A DNA stretch of 64,000 nt, from contig JAEOAD010000029.1 in NCBI GenBank assembly GCA_036365145.1, forward strand, positions 20,879,001-20,943,000, written 5' to 3'. This DNA is from Orientallactaga sibirica (lineage: Eukaryota > Chordata > Mammalia > Rodentia > Dipodidae). A model generated the notes under the pieces. The model was not told the origin of the DNA, did not search any database, and saw nothing but the letters and a program-made list of their open reading frames with translations. This document shows, piece after piece, positions 23,535-35,152 of this stretch. A program made the position numbers and the translations under genes. The first letter of the stretch is position 1. Each line of letters opens with the position of its first letter.

Positions 23535-26220
23535 GTCATCCCAGGTCACTGCCAACAGGTAAGCAGGAGCTGCAAGAAGACAGAGCCCTGGAGAACCTAG
23601 CTTGTGTCATAGAGGAGAAGATCCCCAACTTCTGAGAACACAGACACTCTGTGGCTCAGACGAGGCTCATGTGGAAGCTCTCAGACCAAGTAGAAAATGT
23701 AGATTCCACAATTTGCAAGGAAGACAGAAGGAAATATATGGGACTCCGGGCAATGTGTTCTAAGAAATTAGAGACAGGAACAAGGGAAGAGGCAATGGGA
23801 ACTCTCTCTTAACCACAATGCTTTAGTGACTTTGATCTCCTCTTCACAGACATGATGCTGCCTGCCATATCCCTCCCCAGCATGTCCTGGATGCTGCTCA
23901 CCTGCCTGCTGCTTCTATCACCAGTGCAAGGTGAGGTATTTCCAGTTCTAGAACTGTGTTCCCTGTGGGTGTTTGGAGCCAAGAAGCAAAGGAAGGCTTT
24001 GGAATGCCACCTGTGTTAAAAGTGAGAAGTATCTCACTTAAGGAAGCAGCCTGCATTTACTCCCCCGTCTTACCTTCCTGAGGGTGATGGGAAATATCAC
24101 AATGGTCAATAAATATAATGAAATTTGCCATTTTGTGAGAAACCTCTAATATATGTTTGAGATTTAAAGGGGAAATAACAAAAGGCTAGTAATGAACTGT
24201 AAAGAAAGAGCAGGTTTAGAAAACCCAGTACAGAAACTTTCAGCCCCAGAATGAAGGGGGTGGATTTATAGGTAATAGGAAGGGGAGGGTAACATAAAGA
24301 GATTTTCATAAAGTAGGCCTATATCATCATCAAGAATATATGAGAGAGAAAATATCACTGTCAATATTCTGGACTAAATCCCAAAAGGCATGCCCCCCAA
24401 ACTTTTTTTCTGTGGATCTACCCCACCAGCTTTTCCTCACATTTTATTTCAACACATCCTTCTCACTTTCTCCCTCCACCCAGGTGAAGATGCTCAGGAA
24501 GAACTGAACTCCCCACGCATCAGCTGCCCCAAGGGCTCTCAGGCCTATGCCTCCCACTGCTATGCCTTGTTCAGAACAGCAAAATCCTGGTATAGTGCAG
24601 AGGTGAGTGGCCAGAGGTAGAATTGAGGACAATATTAGGAAGTAGAGATGATTCACAGGGGAAGTGGGTTCTGTGGGAACCAGACTGAAGACTTATCTTT
24701 CAACATTTCCCCTGCTCACCTATGTCTGCCCTTCTCCAGTTAAAGTCTTGGTCTCTGTCATTGTCTCCTTCACACAGCTGGCCTGTCAGAAGCGGCCCTC
24801 CGGCCACCTTGTGTCTGTGCTCAGTGGAGCTGAGGCTTCCTTTGTGTCCTCCATGTTGAAGAGCACGGTGACCAGCTACCCATACATCTGGATGGGGCTC
24901 CATGACCCCACAATGGTGCGATTCCTTCTCCTCCTCTCTCCCTGTTACCTTGTTATTGGTTTCGGTTGTCCAGGAACTCTCCCTATGCCTCCCCAGTAAA
25001 AATGCCAGCGAGGGCTCAGGCACTGACAATGGTGGCAAAGAGTAGCCACAAAGCCAGCTGACATGCTGAGTGCTATGAAGGTTACTGGGATGCAGGTGGA
25101 ATTCATATGCCTGTGGTCATACTTTGCACAATTCTCACATGAGGTCTTGGAAATTTTTTTGGTGACTTTTCAGGTGAATATGAATCATATTCTCAAAGGA
25201 ACCTGAATGAGTATAAGGAATATATTTTCTCTTTATAGAGTAGATATTGCCATTGAAGTACAGAGGGGATCACAAATATATCACACATTATATTTAGCAA
25301 CAAAGGCGACTTGCATTGGATCCAAATTCTTACAGTATTTGTTTTTTTTTGTGTGTGTGTGGAATTTGGCAATTGAAGTAAGGAATCCAGGGAGAATATC
25401 CTATTAATTGTCTATTGGTAACATGTGGGTGAGCAGATTACTCTATGAGTGGGAAGGTGTCCAGTTTCCAGCTCAGGAATCATGCATGAAGAGTCTAATG
25501 GACTTTCCTTTCCCATGGTTGCATTCTCTACTCTGTAGGGCCAAGAACCCAATGGAGGTGGATGGGAGTGGAGCAACGATGATGTGCTGAACTACCATTA
25601 ACTGGGAGAGGAATCCTGCCAGTTCCTCAGACCGTGGTTACTGTGGGAGCCTGTCCCAAAGCTCAGGTGAGAAATGGAGACGTTACCTATGACTTAAAGT
25701 TTTCCACACCATTTTTTCTGTTAATGTCTCTCTGTTAATTTGTCTAAGCTATGAAATTTAAAGTTGTTATGTCTTCTTCCATTTCCTTTTATATCTCTTT
25801 TCTCTGTGTCATTTTCCCCTAGGCTAGGACACTAGTGACAATGGGGAGGGATCCTCAAAGCCTAGGCCCAAATCTGACATATAGCTTCTTTGTACCCACA
25901 AGTTCCACTTGCCCCATTAACTTTGTCTCCTGAATCTTTTTCTAGGATTTCGCATGTGGAGAGATTATAACTGTGATAAGAATTTACCCTATGTCTGCAA
26001 GTTCAAGGCTTAAGGCAGAGTTCTAAATTCAGCAGTGTGAATTCATCTTGGAGTTCATCATTTATAAGGGGCTGTGTGTGAGGACTCATCCAGGAAAGGG
26101 CATTCTCACACTTACAAACCTGACACTCAATCAACACTTGATTTCTCCTCCTCTCCATTCTTTGTTTATGTCATGGCTTTGGGTCTCAGCAAACAACAAT
26201 AAACTATTTTAGTTCATATC
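23535..26220 (+). pseudogene. Reg3: REG3-like gene with a single frameshift in exon 5
   Basis: Exon 1 (untranslated) probably ends at 23558 before GTAAGC. Coding exons: exon 2 23850-23930 (ATG 23852), exon 3 24484-24602, exon 4 24778-24915, exon 5 25539-25666, exon 6 25946-26013. All junctions are GT-AG. The product starts with a signal peptide (SWMLLTCLLLLSPVQG). The prosegment with Arg-Ile cleavage site ([10 protein letters not shown]), the EPN loop (GQEPNGGGWEWSNDD) and the C-terminal DYNCDKNLPYVCKFKA are all kept. Exon 5 is 128 nt against 127 in the intact copy at 49 kb; one extra base just after the NY codons gives TAA at 25599-25601, cutting the product to about 132 residues and removing the last three cysteines. 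Apart from this base the gene is clean, so it is either a very young pseudogene, a polymorphism or an assembly error. Poly(A) signal AATAAA lies at 26198-26203. Confidence 0.85.
26198..26203 (+). terminator. Poly(A) signal of REG3-like copy 1
   Basis: AATAAA 185 bases after the TAA at 26011-26013, the same distance as ATTAAA in the intact gene, followed by GT/T-rich DNA. Confidence 0.65.
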
Positions 26221-26366
26221 TTTTGCTTTTGTGTTCAGTTTTATACTGAGGTTGTGTTGGGAAGGGCAGGATCATTGTAGAAGAAACCTCTGAGACTTGC
26301 CTCACCTCAGTTACATGCAGGCCTAAGGCACAAAGCATGCCTAATGTTAGGCATGCCAGCCTAACA

Positions 26367-27130
26367 GTGCGCTGTGATGAGTGTGGGGACAGATCATGGA
26401 GTGTGCGCTGTGATGAGTGTGGGGACAGATCATGGAGTGTGTGCTGTGATGAGTGTGGGGACAGATCATGGAGTGTGTGCTTTGATGAGTGTGGGGACAG
26501 ATCATGGAGAGTGTGCTGTGATGAGTGTGGGGAGAGCTCATGGAGTGTGTGCTGTGATGAGTGTGGGGACAGATCATGGAGTGTGTGCTGTGATGAGTGT
26601 GGGGACAGCTCATGGAGTGTGTGCTGTGATGAGTGTGGGGACAGATCATGGAGTGTGTGCTGTGATGAGTGTGGGGACAGATCATGGAGTGTGTGCTGTG
26701 GTGAGTGTGGGACAGAGAGCTCAGTGTGGGGACAGATCATGTGCTGTGATGAGTGTGGGGACAGATCTCATGGAGTGTGGGACAGATCATGGAGTGTGTG
26801 CTGTGATGAGTGTGGGGACAGATCATGGAGTGTGTGTGATGAGTGTGGGGACAGATCATGGTGTGTGCTGTGATGAGTGTGGGGACAGCTCATGGGTGTG
26901 TGTGTGATGAGTGTGGGGACAGATCATGGAGTGTGTGCTGTGGTGAGTGTGGGGATCATGGAATCATGGAGTGTGGGCAGCTCATGGAGTGTGTGCTGTG
27001 ATGAGTGTGGGGACAGCTCATGGAGTGTGTGCTGTGGTGAGTGTGGGACAGCTCATGGAGTGTGTGCTGTGATGAGTGTGGGGACAGCTCATGGAGTGTG
27101 TGCTGTGATGAGTGTGGGACCAGCTCATGG
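26367..27130 (+). repeat. 36-bp minisatellite
   Basis: About 20 tandem units of roughly 36 bases built on GCTGTGATGAGTGTGGGGAC plus AGATCATGGAGTGTGT. Early units are near-perfect; later ones contain deletions and truncated units. Because 36 is a multiple of 3, several frames on both strands stay open (for example a repeated SVCCDECGDRSW), which is an artefact of the period. Confidence 0.93.
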
Positions 27131-27416
27131 AATTTTATAATAAATTGAAGACATTGCCTTCCCAACACTCTCACCTCATGTTATGACTCAATCACCTGAA
27201 GTGAGTCTATTTAAATGATTCTTCTGAACTTACTTGTCATGAAAAATCAGTTTCTCCTTTTATCTGAGATTCCACCTTGGAAAAAGTTTTTATTTTGAAA
27301 CATAGTGATTTATTTTGACTTCTATTCACCATGCTGACATAACAAGTCAAACATTGTCATCACTTTATTTTGAGGAAAAAGTAGCTGAAGATACTTTAAA
27401 CTGACAATTTTTAATA

Positions 27417-27417
<1 letters not shown>

Positions 27418-27460
<43 letters not shown>

Positions 27461-27462
27461 TA
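27418..27462. repeat. (TTA)n microsatellite
   Basis: About 14 TTA units in the tail of a reverse SINE. Confidence 0.95.
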
Positions 27463-27632
27463 TTTTAGAGAGAAAGAGGGAATCACTGCCCCAGGGTCTC
27501 TAGCCAATGCAAATGAACTCTAGATCCATGTGCTACCATGTACACCTGGCTTATGTGGGTACTGGGGAATTGAGCCTGTGTCCATAGACTTTGCAGGCAA
27601 GCAACTGAACCACTAAGCCATCTCTCCAGCCC
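27463..27632 (-). mobile_element. tRNA/ID-like SINE, reverse
   Basis: TTTAGAGAGAAAGAGG left, CTAAGCCATCTCTCCAGCCC right, with its tail merged into a TTA microsatellite. Confidence 0.88.
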
Positions 27633-28074
27633 TAATCCAACAATTTTTGGGAAGTTCAATCTAAGAATTGAAGTAAAAGATCAATCTCTTCACCAATATT
27701 TGCAGAAAGCCAAATGCTTATCTAGACCAGAAGCCTCTAGAGGTACAAAGTATTAGGAACTGCATGATAATTTTAGCAATGCTGTGAGTAAATTGCATAG
27801 TAATTTTAGAAATTCCTGAAGGCTGTGTGTGAGTTTTCAGAGAGAGAGTGAGAAACTCCCGAGGTCTATACTTCTGAGGAGATCCATGACTTTCATGGAT
27901 TTTTCTTCTAGGAAGCTATTAGGTTTTGGTAAGAGAGCTCCAGGAATATTCTCCTCATTTCTGGCAATGTGAGTAGAAAAACAGCCATTTGAAATCAGTG
28001 AGAACATTATTCATAACAAAGGCCTAGTACTGGTAAAAAGAAAAAAAACAAAGGACAAGAGGCAAGAGGGCAAA

Positions 28075-28265
28075 GATATAAATTTACACAACTACAGCTA
28101 CCCGATTTTTTACAATGGTCACAAAAATATACATTGGTAAAAGGATAGCTTCTTCATCAAATGATCTTGGGAAACTGATTTACATATGTAAGAGAATTAA
28201 ACTAGATCCCTTACCCTGCACAAAAATCGAGTCCAAGTGCATCAAAGAGACTAAGATACTCTGAT
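28075..28265 (+). mobile_element. L1 ORF2 fragment
   Basis: AAAATATACATTGGTAAAAGG, CTTCATCAAATGATCTTGGG and CCCTGCACAAAAATCGAGTC are forward L1 ORF2 words. Short and degenerate. Confidence 0.6.
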
Positions 28266-29935
28266 CCCACTTTGAATGAAGTTATTTACCTGCCTGCTAC
28301 TTATGCTACCCTGCCTGTCTTACCTGACATGGAGACAGCTAAGAACTCCTTTTGGACATTCATAACCATGTAGCATAATCCCATATAAATATTAAGATTT
28401 AGTCAAACTATTACATAATATGTAACCTTGCACAGAGACTACCAAACCAAAAGGAATCAGCATAACATTAGTGGGTAACTAGAAGAATAGCATGGTATAG
28501 AATATGTGAAGGAGATTTTAGGGAACCACAACATGGTCATGTGATTTCCCATAGCTACAGTATACAATAATCTTTAGTCACATTTTGTGAATATGTGTTC
28601 CATTATTAGAGTAAGGCTGTGTGAAGGTGGCCAGAGGACTAATGAAGGGAAAATCTGGCAATTTTTTCTTCTTAGTTCCATCAGGCTTATGAATTAATGC
28701 CTGATAAATTAACACCCTGAGTGAACTATAATGAGAATATGGGACATGCTCATGGAGGGTTCTGGTATCAACAGGTGAAGACATTGCCTTCACACATGCC
28801 CCTCATAGTTTGACATATGGTGGAGACTAATGCTATTTGTAAGGTGCTTCTCAAATCTAAATTTTGAACTATCTCCTTTTTTCTTTAATTTTAAATTAAA
28901 TTGAAAACTATTTTTCAATTTTAAAAATTTTAGATAGGAGTTTCTAAAAATAAAGTTAAAGATAATGAATGACTCGGATGTACCATTACAATGCAGACAC
29001 AGAGTATCTTGCTCTATCATACTCTTCTTTCCAACAAGACAAAAACCTCAGAAGAAAGCTTACCAGCTCTGCTTACTACTATTAACAATAGAGTGGGAGT
29101 AGCAGATCAAATCTCAATCCTGAAGACTGCAGAACCCTGAAACTCAGATCACTTCCTCTGCAGCAATAAATTAGGCATATTTTAGAGGAATATTATGGTA
29201 TTTGTTAGGTATATTTAAATTATAATTTTGAGAAGGGCCTGAGTGTAGAGTGTGCATGGTCCAAAAGAGCAAGAAAACTCCATATTCTAAGTGTTTTTCC
29301 TTCAGGCCCAACCATCTCATGGTAAAATGCCAAGAAGAGTCCTCTCATGGCTCTTTCATGGAGAGGAAAAAAAAAAACACCAATGTGAAACAAATCTAGA
29401 ATATTCTAAATGACAGGTTAATTTCCAAAAAAAAAAAAAAAAAAGTTAAGATAGTCTTATATCTTGGGAAAATATTTACCCAACTTCAGCTTCTTCTACT
29501 TTTCTTATCTTGACTAAAGTAGAGATGACTAAGAGACATGTTTGAGGGTCATGACCCTGAAATAAAGACCCACACATATACTGAGATTCAACCATGTGTA
29601 TACATAACACTTCTTTTTGTACAGACATGATGGCACTCACAGGGATTCAGTATAACAATAATGGAAAACTCAGACATACAATATAGACAATGTATTTGAG
29701 AAAGAGCTCCACGGGAATACGAGAAGGTATAGGAATTATAAGGACATTCAATTTCCTGTAAGTATAGCACACAGTAAGACCCAGGGAAACCAATGTGATA
29801 ACAGAAAATCCTCTTTTTGACAGTACTTCACAAAGAACACCTCATGTACAAACACTAGGACAGAAAACCAAACTTGCTGTAAAAAGAAGGCAAACATAGC
29901 CAGCATCAGGACTTCTCAGATATGGAGGGATTGTG
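28266..29935. other. No recognised feature
   Basis: Noncoding, AT-rich. Searched for REG exons and found none. Confidence 0.45.
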
Positions 29936-29941
29936 GAACTG

Positions 29942-31717
29942 TGTGGTGGTTTGATTCTGATGTTCCCCCATAAACTTAGGTGTTCTGAATGCTAGGTTCA
30001 CAGCTGATGGAGATTTGGGAACAAAAGCCTCCTGCAGGCAGTGTATTGTTGGGGGTAGGCTTATGCGTGTTATAGCCAGCTTCCCCCTTGCCAGTGTTTG
30101 GCACACTCTCTTGTTCCTCTTGTCCACCTGATGTTGGCCAGGAGGTGATGTCCACCCTCTGACCATACCGTCATTTTCCCCTGCTACCATGGAGCTTCCC
30201 TTCAAGTCTATAAGCAAAAATAATTTTTTTTTCTCCCCACAAGCTGCTTTTGGTCTGGTGAGTTCTTCCAGCAACAGTAAATTACTGCTTGAAACCTGAC
30301 TGTGTGGCTTTGGCCTTTGGAGCTAATTTTCAAGAGGAATGTGGAAGGATTTGAAAATTTGGCCCTAGAGATGCCTTGCAGTGCTGTAAGTACAGCTTAA
30401 TGGACTATTCTGTTCAGAGTTGAAAGACCTGAATACAATAAGAACTATGGTCTGTGAGGTTTGGCTTATGAGGGTGAGAAAGAGCTTTGCCTGAACTGGG
30501 CTAGAAGCAATTTATGTGAGAGGCTGTTATGCCCATGTCCTGAGAATTTGTGCAGGGTTGCATTGGGTAGAAATAGACTGATATGAGCAGAGGTATATAG
30601 CACAGAAAAAAAATGAAATCCTTGGGCCAAAACTGCTGAACATTCAGCTGCAATGGTATGAGAGATTACAGTGTTGAGACTGGACCAGCTGAAGGAGTAT
30701 TCTGTTCTTCAAAGTCTGTTTTATTTCCCCCTGGATTAACAAATTTGCACCCTACCTGGTATTATGGAGTAAAAATAATGAAGGAAAGGGGAGGGTCATT
30801 GAATTTGCAACACAGTCTTGTGTTTTGGAAATGGCCATGGTCAATGTGTAGGAGGTTTGCTGGATTACCTGCATGGAGACCCAATGTAGCCATCAGGGTG
30901 AACTGTCAGTGGAGATTCTGGTGGCTGCTAACGATCACTGCTGGCCCCAGATGAAACTTTCCAGGACTGTGAGTAGCCTAACTGGAGATGTGGAATTGGA
31001 ACTCCAGAGACTTGGTGCTGGTTAGAATTTTAGGACTTGGAGACTTGTTACTAGTTAGAGTTGTTGGACTCAGAGCTACAGAGTTTGATATTGCCCTGGT
31101 TGTTTTAAATCTTGTATTATTTGAATATTTCTTTGCAATGCCCAATGTCATCTTTTGCAGTGTGAATGTTCTGTGCCATTATGGAGTTTTTTTTGGGGGG
31201 GGGGGGGATTGTTTGGTATTATAGCTCAGTTAAAATATCTCAGGCTATCAGAATGTTTGAACATTATTAGTATTGATAAAAACTATGGGGACTTTTAAAG
31301 TTGAACTGAATTCATTTCATTGTATATCATGGATAGTTATCAGTTTATAGGGGCCAGAGGCGGAATGTGGTGGTTTGATTCAGGTGTCTCTCATAAAGTT
31401 AGGTATTCTGAATGCTAGATTCCCTGCTGATGGAGATTTTGGAAGTTAAGCCTCCTGGAGACAGTATCTTATTGGGCATGGGCTTATGGGTGTTATAGCC
31501 AGCTACCTTTGTCAGTGTTTGGCACACTCTCCTGTCCCCGTTGTGCACCTAAAGTTAGCCAAGGGAAGTGATGTCCATCCTCTGCTCATGCCATTGTTTT
31601 CCCATGCCATCATGGAGCTTCCCCTTGAGTCTGTAAGTCAAAATAAACCTTTTTTTTTCGCCCACAAGCTGTTCTTGGTAGGGTGATTTCTGCCAGCAAT
31701 GTGAACCTGACTGCAAC
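29942..31717 (+). mobile_element. Complete MaLR-type LTR retrotransposon
   Basis: Two LTRs in direct orientation (about 29942-30306 and 31374-31717) start with TGTGGTGGTTTGATTC or a close variant, share GTTATAGCCAGCT, GTGTTTGGCACACTCTC and CATGGAGCTTCCC, and end in CTGACTG. The internal 1.06 kb starts after TGTGTGGCTTTGGCC. A six-base target duplication GAACTG flanks it (29936-29941, 31718-31723). No protein domain is recognisable inside, as is typical of non-autonomous MaLRs. A G13 tract sits near 31195-31207. Confidence 0.75.
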
Positions 31718-31723
31718 GAACTG

Positions 31724-33200
31724 TATATAACATAGGATACTTAAAATGGGTGTGCCAGTAAGTGTATATGGGACAGTTGTTCAGAGCAACCTTCTCATAC
31801 ATGACTCTCCATAAGGTACATTTTAAACAAAAGCAGTGTTGTTGCTTATTGAGGAAGGTGAAATATGTAGAATCCAGTTCAACTGTGGATAGACAGAGAC
31901 CAGGGGAAAGCCAGGGATTTTCCCATAAACTGAGCATGAAATAGAGTGTACCAGTGCTTATCACACAGCAGTTCTCAAGGATGAGGGTAGAACTTCTCAA
32001 GCAGGCAAAGGCAAAAGAGGGAGAATCTCTGTGAACATGCCCAGTAGCTGCCGTTCTGCAGAAATATGAGCTGACAGTGCAGCTGAGATCTGCATAGCAG
32101 TCTGGCACTGGGCCAAGTCTATCCTTGCCAATATATCCTCCAACTACTATGATTGGACACATTTTCAGGAAATCTCTATGATCTGAATTTAGTGCTCTGC
32201 AATTTAAATACTCTTGTTTCTGTGATGCAGCATCATTGGTTTGCTAAATTAGGGTGGTGGCTGTTTTTAGAGTCAACTTGGCCCAAGAAAGGGATCTACA
32301 AAAACCTGAGAATTTACGTGGTGGGAATCTAGACTGTCACTGGTAAGAAAATGGAAGGCATTCCATTTAAAAATTCTCCATTTAGAAATCTAGCTATCTT
32401 GGTCCAGGGGACAGAATAGTCTTATTTGATTCTGCATGGGAACCAAGTGTAGACACATCAAAATTGTGGAGGGATGATTCCTTAGAACTTGGCCCCTGCA
32501 TTGTAACTTGGTGACAGCTCCCCAACCAGGGGCCTAGTGGTTAGTACGCCTTCTTTGGGAGTGCAAAGTACAAAAACAAATAGAAAGGAAAAAAAAAAAA
32601 AGGATAGTACACATTTACTACTTAAATGGGTGGAAGGAAACACTGAGTGACATACTTCTAGGTGTTTAAAGAAGTTGCCTCTGGTGAGAGGGAAGTGAAA
32701 AATGTGGAGGAGAAATGAAAGTTCTCTTTCTGTACTCAATAAAAATAAAAGAGGTGGTATCATAAAAGAAAACAAAAATACAATACATACTGCATTGCTG
32801 GCATTTCCCCACCTTGGATCTTTGCAACTCAAAAAGCTCCAGAAGAAACCTTTCCTGAAGGAGTCCCACATTCCCTGCTAGCTGGTTGAAGCCACTCCCT
32901 TCAGTGTGGGGCTGTCATCCTCACTAGCAATACACAGATCAAACAGCTCTGGAGAGAATCTTTCCCTGAGGAACAAAGACTATTCTAATGAACAAAATAG
33001 CTGATATATATTCTAACTATCTCTGGTCACATATCACTGACACCAGTCACCAGTCACCTGGATTAGGACTCTTACCAAAGAAACAAGGGGCAGGGGTGAG
33101 TAGCCAGCTTTGCTCTGTCCACAGAACACACAGCCTAAGAATCACAGGGAAAACCTGGATAGAAGAGCCAGTCTTGTTAGTCATTCAAGCAATTTGGCAA
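31724..33200. other. No recognised gene
   Basis: Contains a 174-codon minus-strand open frame (31638-32162) that reaches into the MaLR LTR; no domain seen. Confidence 0.45.
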
Positions 33201-33210
33201 GGAGGAAAAT

Positions 33211-33259
33211 TTTATTTATTTATTTATTTATTTATTTATTCATTTATTTATTTATTTTG
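33211..33259. repeat. (TTTA)n microsatellite
   Basis: About 12 TTTA units with one change, the reverse tail of a B1. Confidence 0.93.
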
Positions 33260-33405
33260 TTTTTCGAGGTAGGTTCTCACTCCAGCTCAGGCTGACCTGG
33301 AACCCACTATGTAGTCTCAGGGTGTCCTCGAACTCGTGGCAATCCTCTTACCTTTGCCTCCCAAGTGCTGTGATTAAAGGTGTGAGCCACCATGCCCTGA
33401 TGAAA
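33260..33405 (-). mobile_element. B1 SINE, reverse
   Basis: TTTTTCGAGGTAGGTTCTCAC, AGGCTGACCTGG, GTGTGAGCCACCATGCCC, preceded by a TTTA tail repeat. Confidence 0.9.
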
Positions 33406-33419
33406 ATTTTAGTTTTTAT

Positions 33420-33885
33420 TAATACTTTTTGTGAATCAGTATATCTCAGAGGTAGAGAACCTCTGAGCATGGGGGCAGGTGCTGAGATAACCTGTCTCTG
33501 AGAACACCTGGATCTGCACTGTGTCTAGGGGATGAAGGTTTCAGGCCCATCGCCAGGATTATAAATGCCTGTATTAGAAATGCTTTTAAGTGACAGATCC
33601 AGTATCAGTAGAGCCCAGGAACCTCTATCACCTACTGGAGGCTCCACTCCCATTAGAGAAGTAACTACCATTAGTGGGCCACATATACCCTGCTGACCCA
33701 CTCTTGAGAATAGGAAAAGATCAAAAGCTTCTGCAAGTTTATAAACAAGACAAGTTTGTATTCAAATTGCAAAATGATACTAAAAGAAAGATCACCCCTG
33801 TTCATGGGAATTAACATTGTTAAAGTTTTTCTATTCAAAATGATCTGCAGACTATACCCAACTGCCAATAAAATATCCAAGATTG
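33420..33885 (+). mobile_element. L1 fragment next to the REG3 pseudogene
   Basis: The right half (AAAGAAAGATCACCCCTG, TTAACATTGTTAAAG, GATCTGCAGACTATACC) is L1 ORF2-like; the left half is less clear. With the following SINE it replaces exons 1-4 of the REG3 pseudogene. Confidence 0.5.
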
Positions 33886-34057
33886 GGCTGGGGAGATGAC
33901 TTAGCAATTATAAGCGCTTGTTTGTAAAGCCTGTATTCAATTCCTCAGTACCCATGCAAAGCCAGATGCACAGAGTGGCACATTCATCTGGAATTCATTT
34001 GCAGTAGCAAAAGGCCCTGCTATGCCCATATTCTCATTTTCATTCTCTATTTCCTTT
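33886..34057 (+). mobile_element. tRNA/ID-like SINE abutting the REG3 pseudogene
   Basis: GGGCTGGGGAGATGACTTAGC start and TTCAATTCCTCAGTACCC; it runs into CT-rich DNA directly against the surviving end of exon 4. Confidence 0.8.
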
Positions 34058-35039
34058 CCATGACCCCACACTGGTGTGATTCCATCCCCTCCTCTCTGTT
34101 ATCTCTCTAGTGGCTTTAAAAAAATTTCCAAGCATACTACTTATGTCTCCACAGAAGAACCCCAAAGGACATAGAACTCAGATGATGTGTGATATTGGGG
34201 CCACGGAAAATGCTCAAGTCAGCAGAAGAGCTGAGTTCTAAGCTTGTCATTTGTCTTCAAGCACATGTTGGCAGCCTTTACAGTCTTCATTAGAGGCCCT
34301 ATGAATATCAGGGAGTTTACACATGGTACACTGAGAGCATCCTAAATTAAATACAATCTATATTTGATCTTCATGGAGGAGATATTGTCTTTGAGATTCA
34401 GAGAATATTCTGAAATATATCATCATTAATAATTTAGTGAGTGTCATGTTACTCTGGCTTCAAAGTTATTGTAATAATTGGCAGGGGTGTGTCCATAGGA
34501 GAAAGGAGTTTAATGAAAATTTCCAAATGAAAATGTTTTTGTGTAGCATGGAGAGCAGGACTAGACAGATTCCCTGGGGGCTGGGTGGACATATAAGCTG
34601 TTGCAGCTAAGGGATCATTCACGCGGAGCTCTCATGAACCATGGCTGCCTACTGTACTCTGTAGGCCCACAAACCCAATGGCAATGGATGAGAGTGTAGT
34701 AACAGTGATGTATTGAATTCCTTTATCTCCTAGTGGAGTCCTTCCTCAGCATTTGACTATGGTTACCATGGGAGTCTGACAGAAATACGACCAGGTGAAA
34801 AATGGAAGGGCCACCTCTCATCAGCCTTTCTTACTTCCCTTTTCCATCCCAGGGCCTGACCTTCTGGCTATCCCCTAGGAAATTCAACCTGGATTTATTC
34901 TCTCTAATCTTGTCTCATATCTCCTTCTTACATGTCTCCTTCTGCTAGACTGTGACACTGGTGCAGGTAAAGGATAATCTTCTGAGACAAGGACAGAATA
35001 TAAGATGCCCCTTCATCCACCTAACCTCCTCTCTCTCTG

Positions 35040-35072
<33 letters not shown>

Positions 35073-35152
35073 TCCTCCCTCCCTCCAGGTTTCTGAAGTG
35101 AAAATATAATTGTGATGTGAAAGTATCCCATGTTTTCAAGTTCAAAGACTAG
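34058..35152 (+). pseudogene. REG3-like pseudogene, 5' part missing
   Basis: Only the last 16 bases of exon 4 (34058-34073), intron 4, exon 5 (34665-34794) and exon 6 (35089-35152) remain. A SINE and an L1 fragment sit directly upstream where exons 1-4 should be. The start of intron 4 aligns well with the intact gene at 50387 onward (shared words such as TCTCTAGTGGCTTT), so this is a gene duplicate and not a retrocopy. Exon 5 reads as REG3 only with frame changes, and in its ancestral frame the WEW tryptophans have become a stop and Cys. Exon 6 has LKW changed to LK-stop and the final YVCKF changed to HVFKF, so a disulfide cysteine is gone. Clearly non-functional. Confidence 0.8.

Noticed and set aside
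26337..26907. Cys-rich 177-178 codon open frames and opposite-strand His/Ser-rich frames
   Set aside because: They come from the 36-bp minisatellite, whose period is divisible by three; no signal peptide, splice context or family match.
29625..29645. ACAGACATGATG resembling the REG3 exon 2 start
   Set aside because: The following codons do not give a REG signal peptide and no donor or exon 3 follows; a short chance match.
30658..31224. Open frames of 98 and 78 codons
   Set aside because: Lie in the internal region of the MaLR element; no retroviral or host domain seen.
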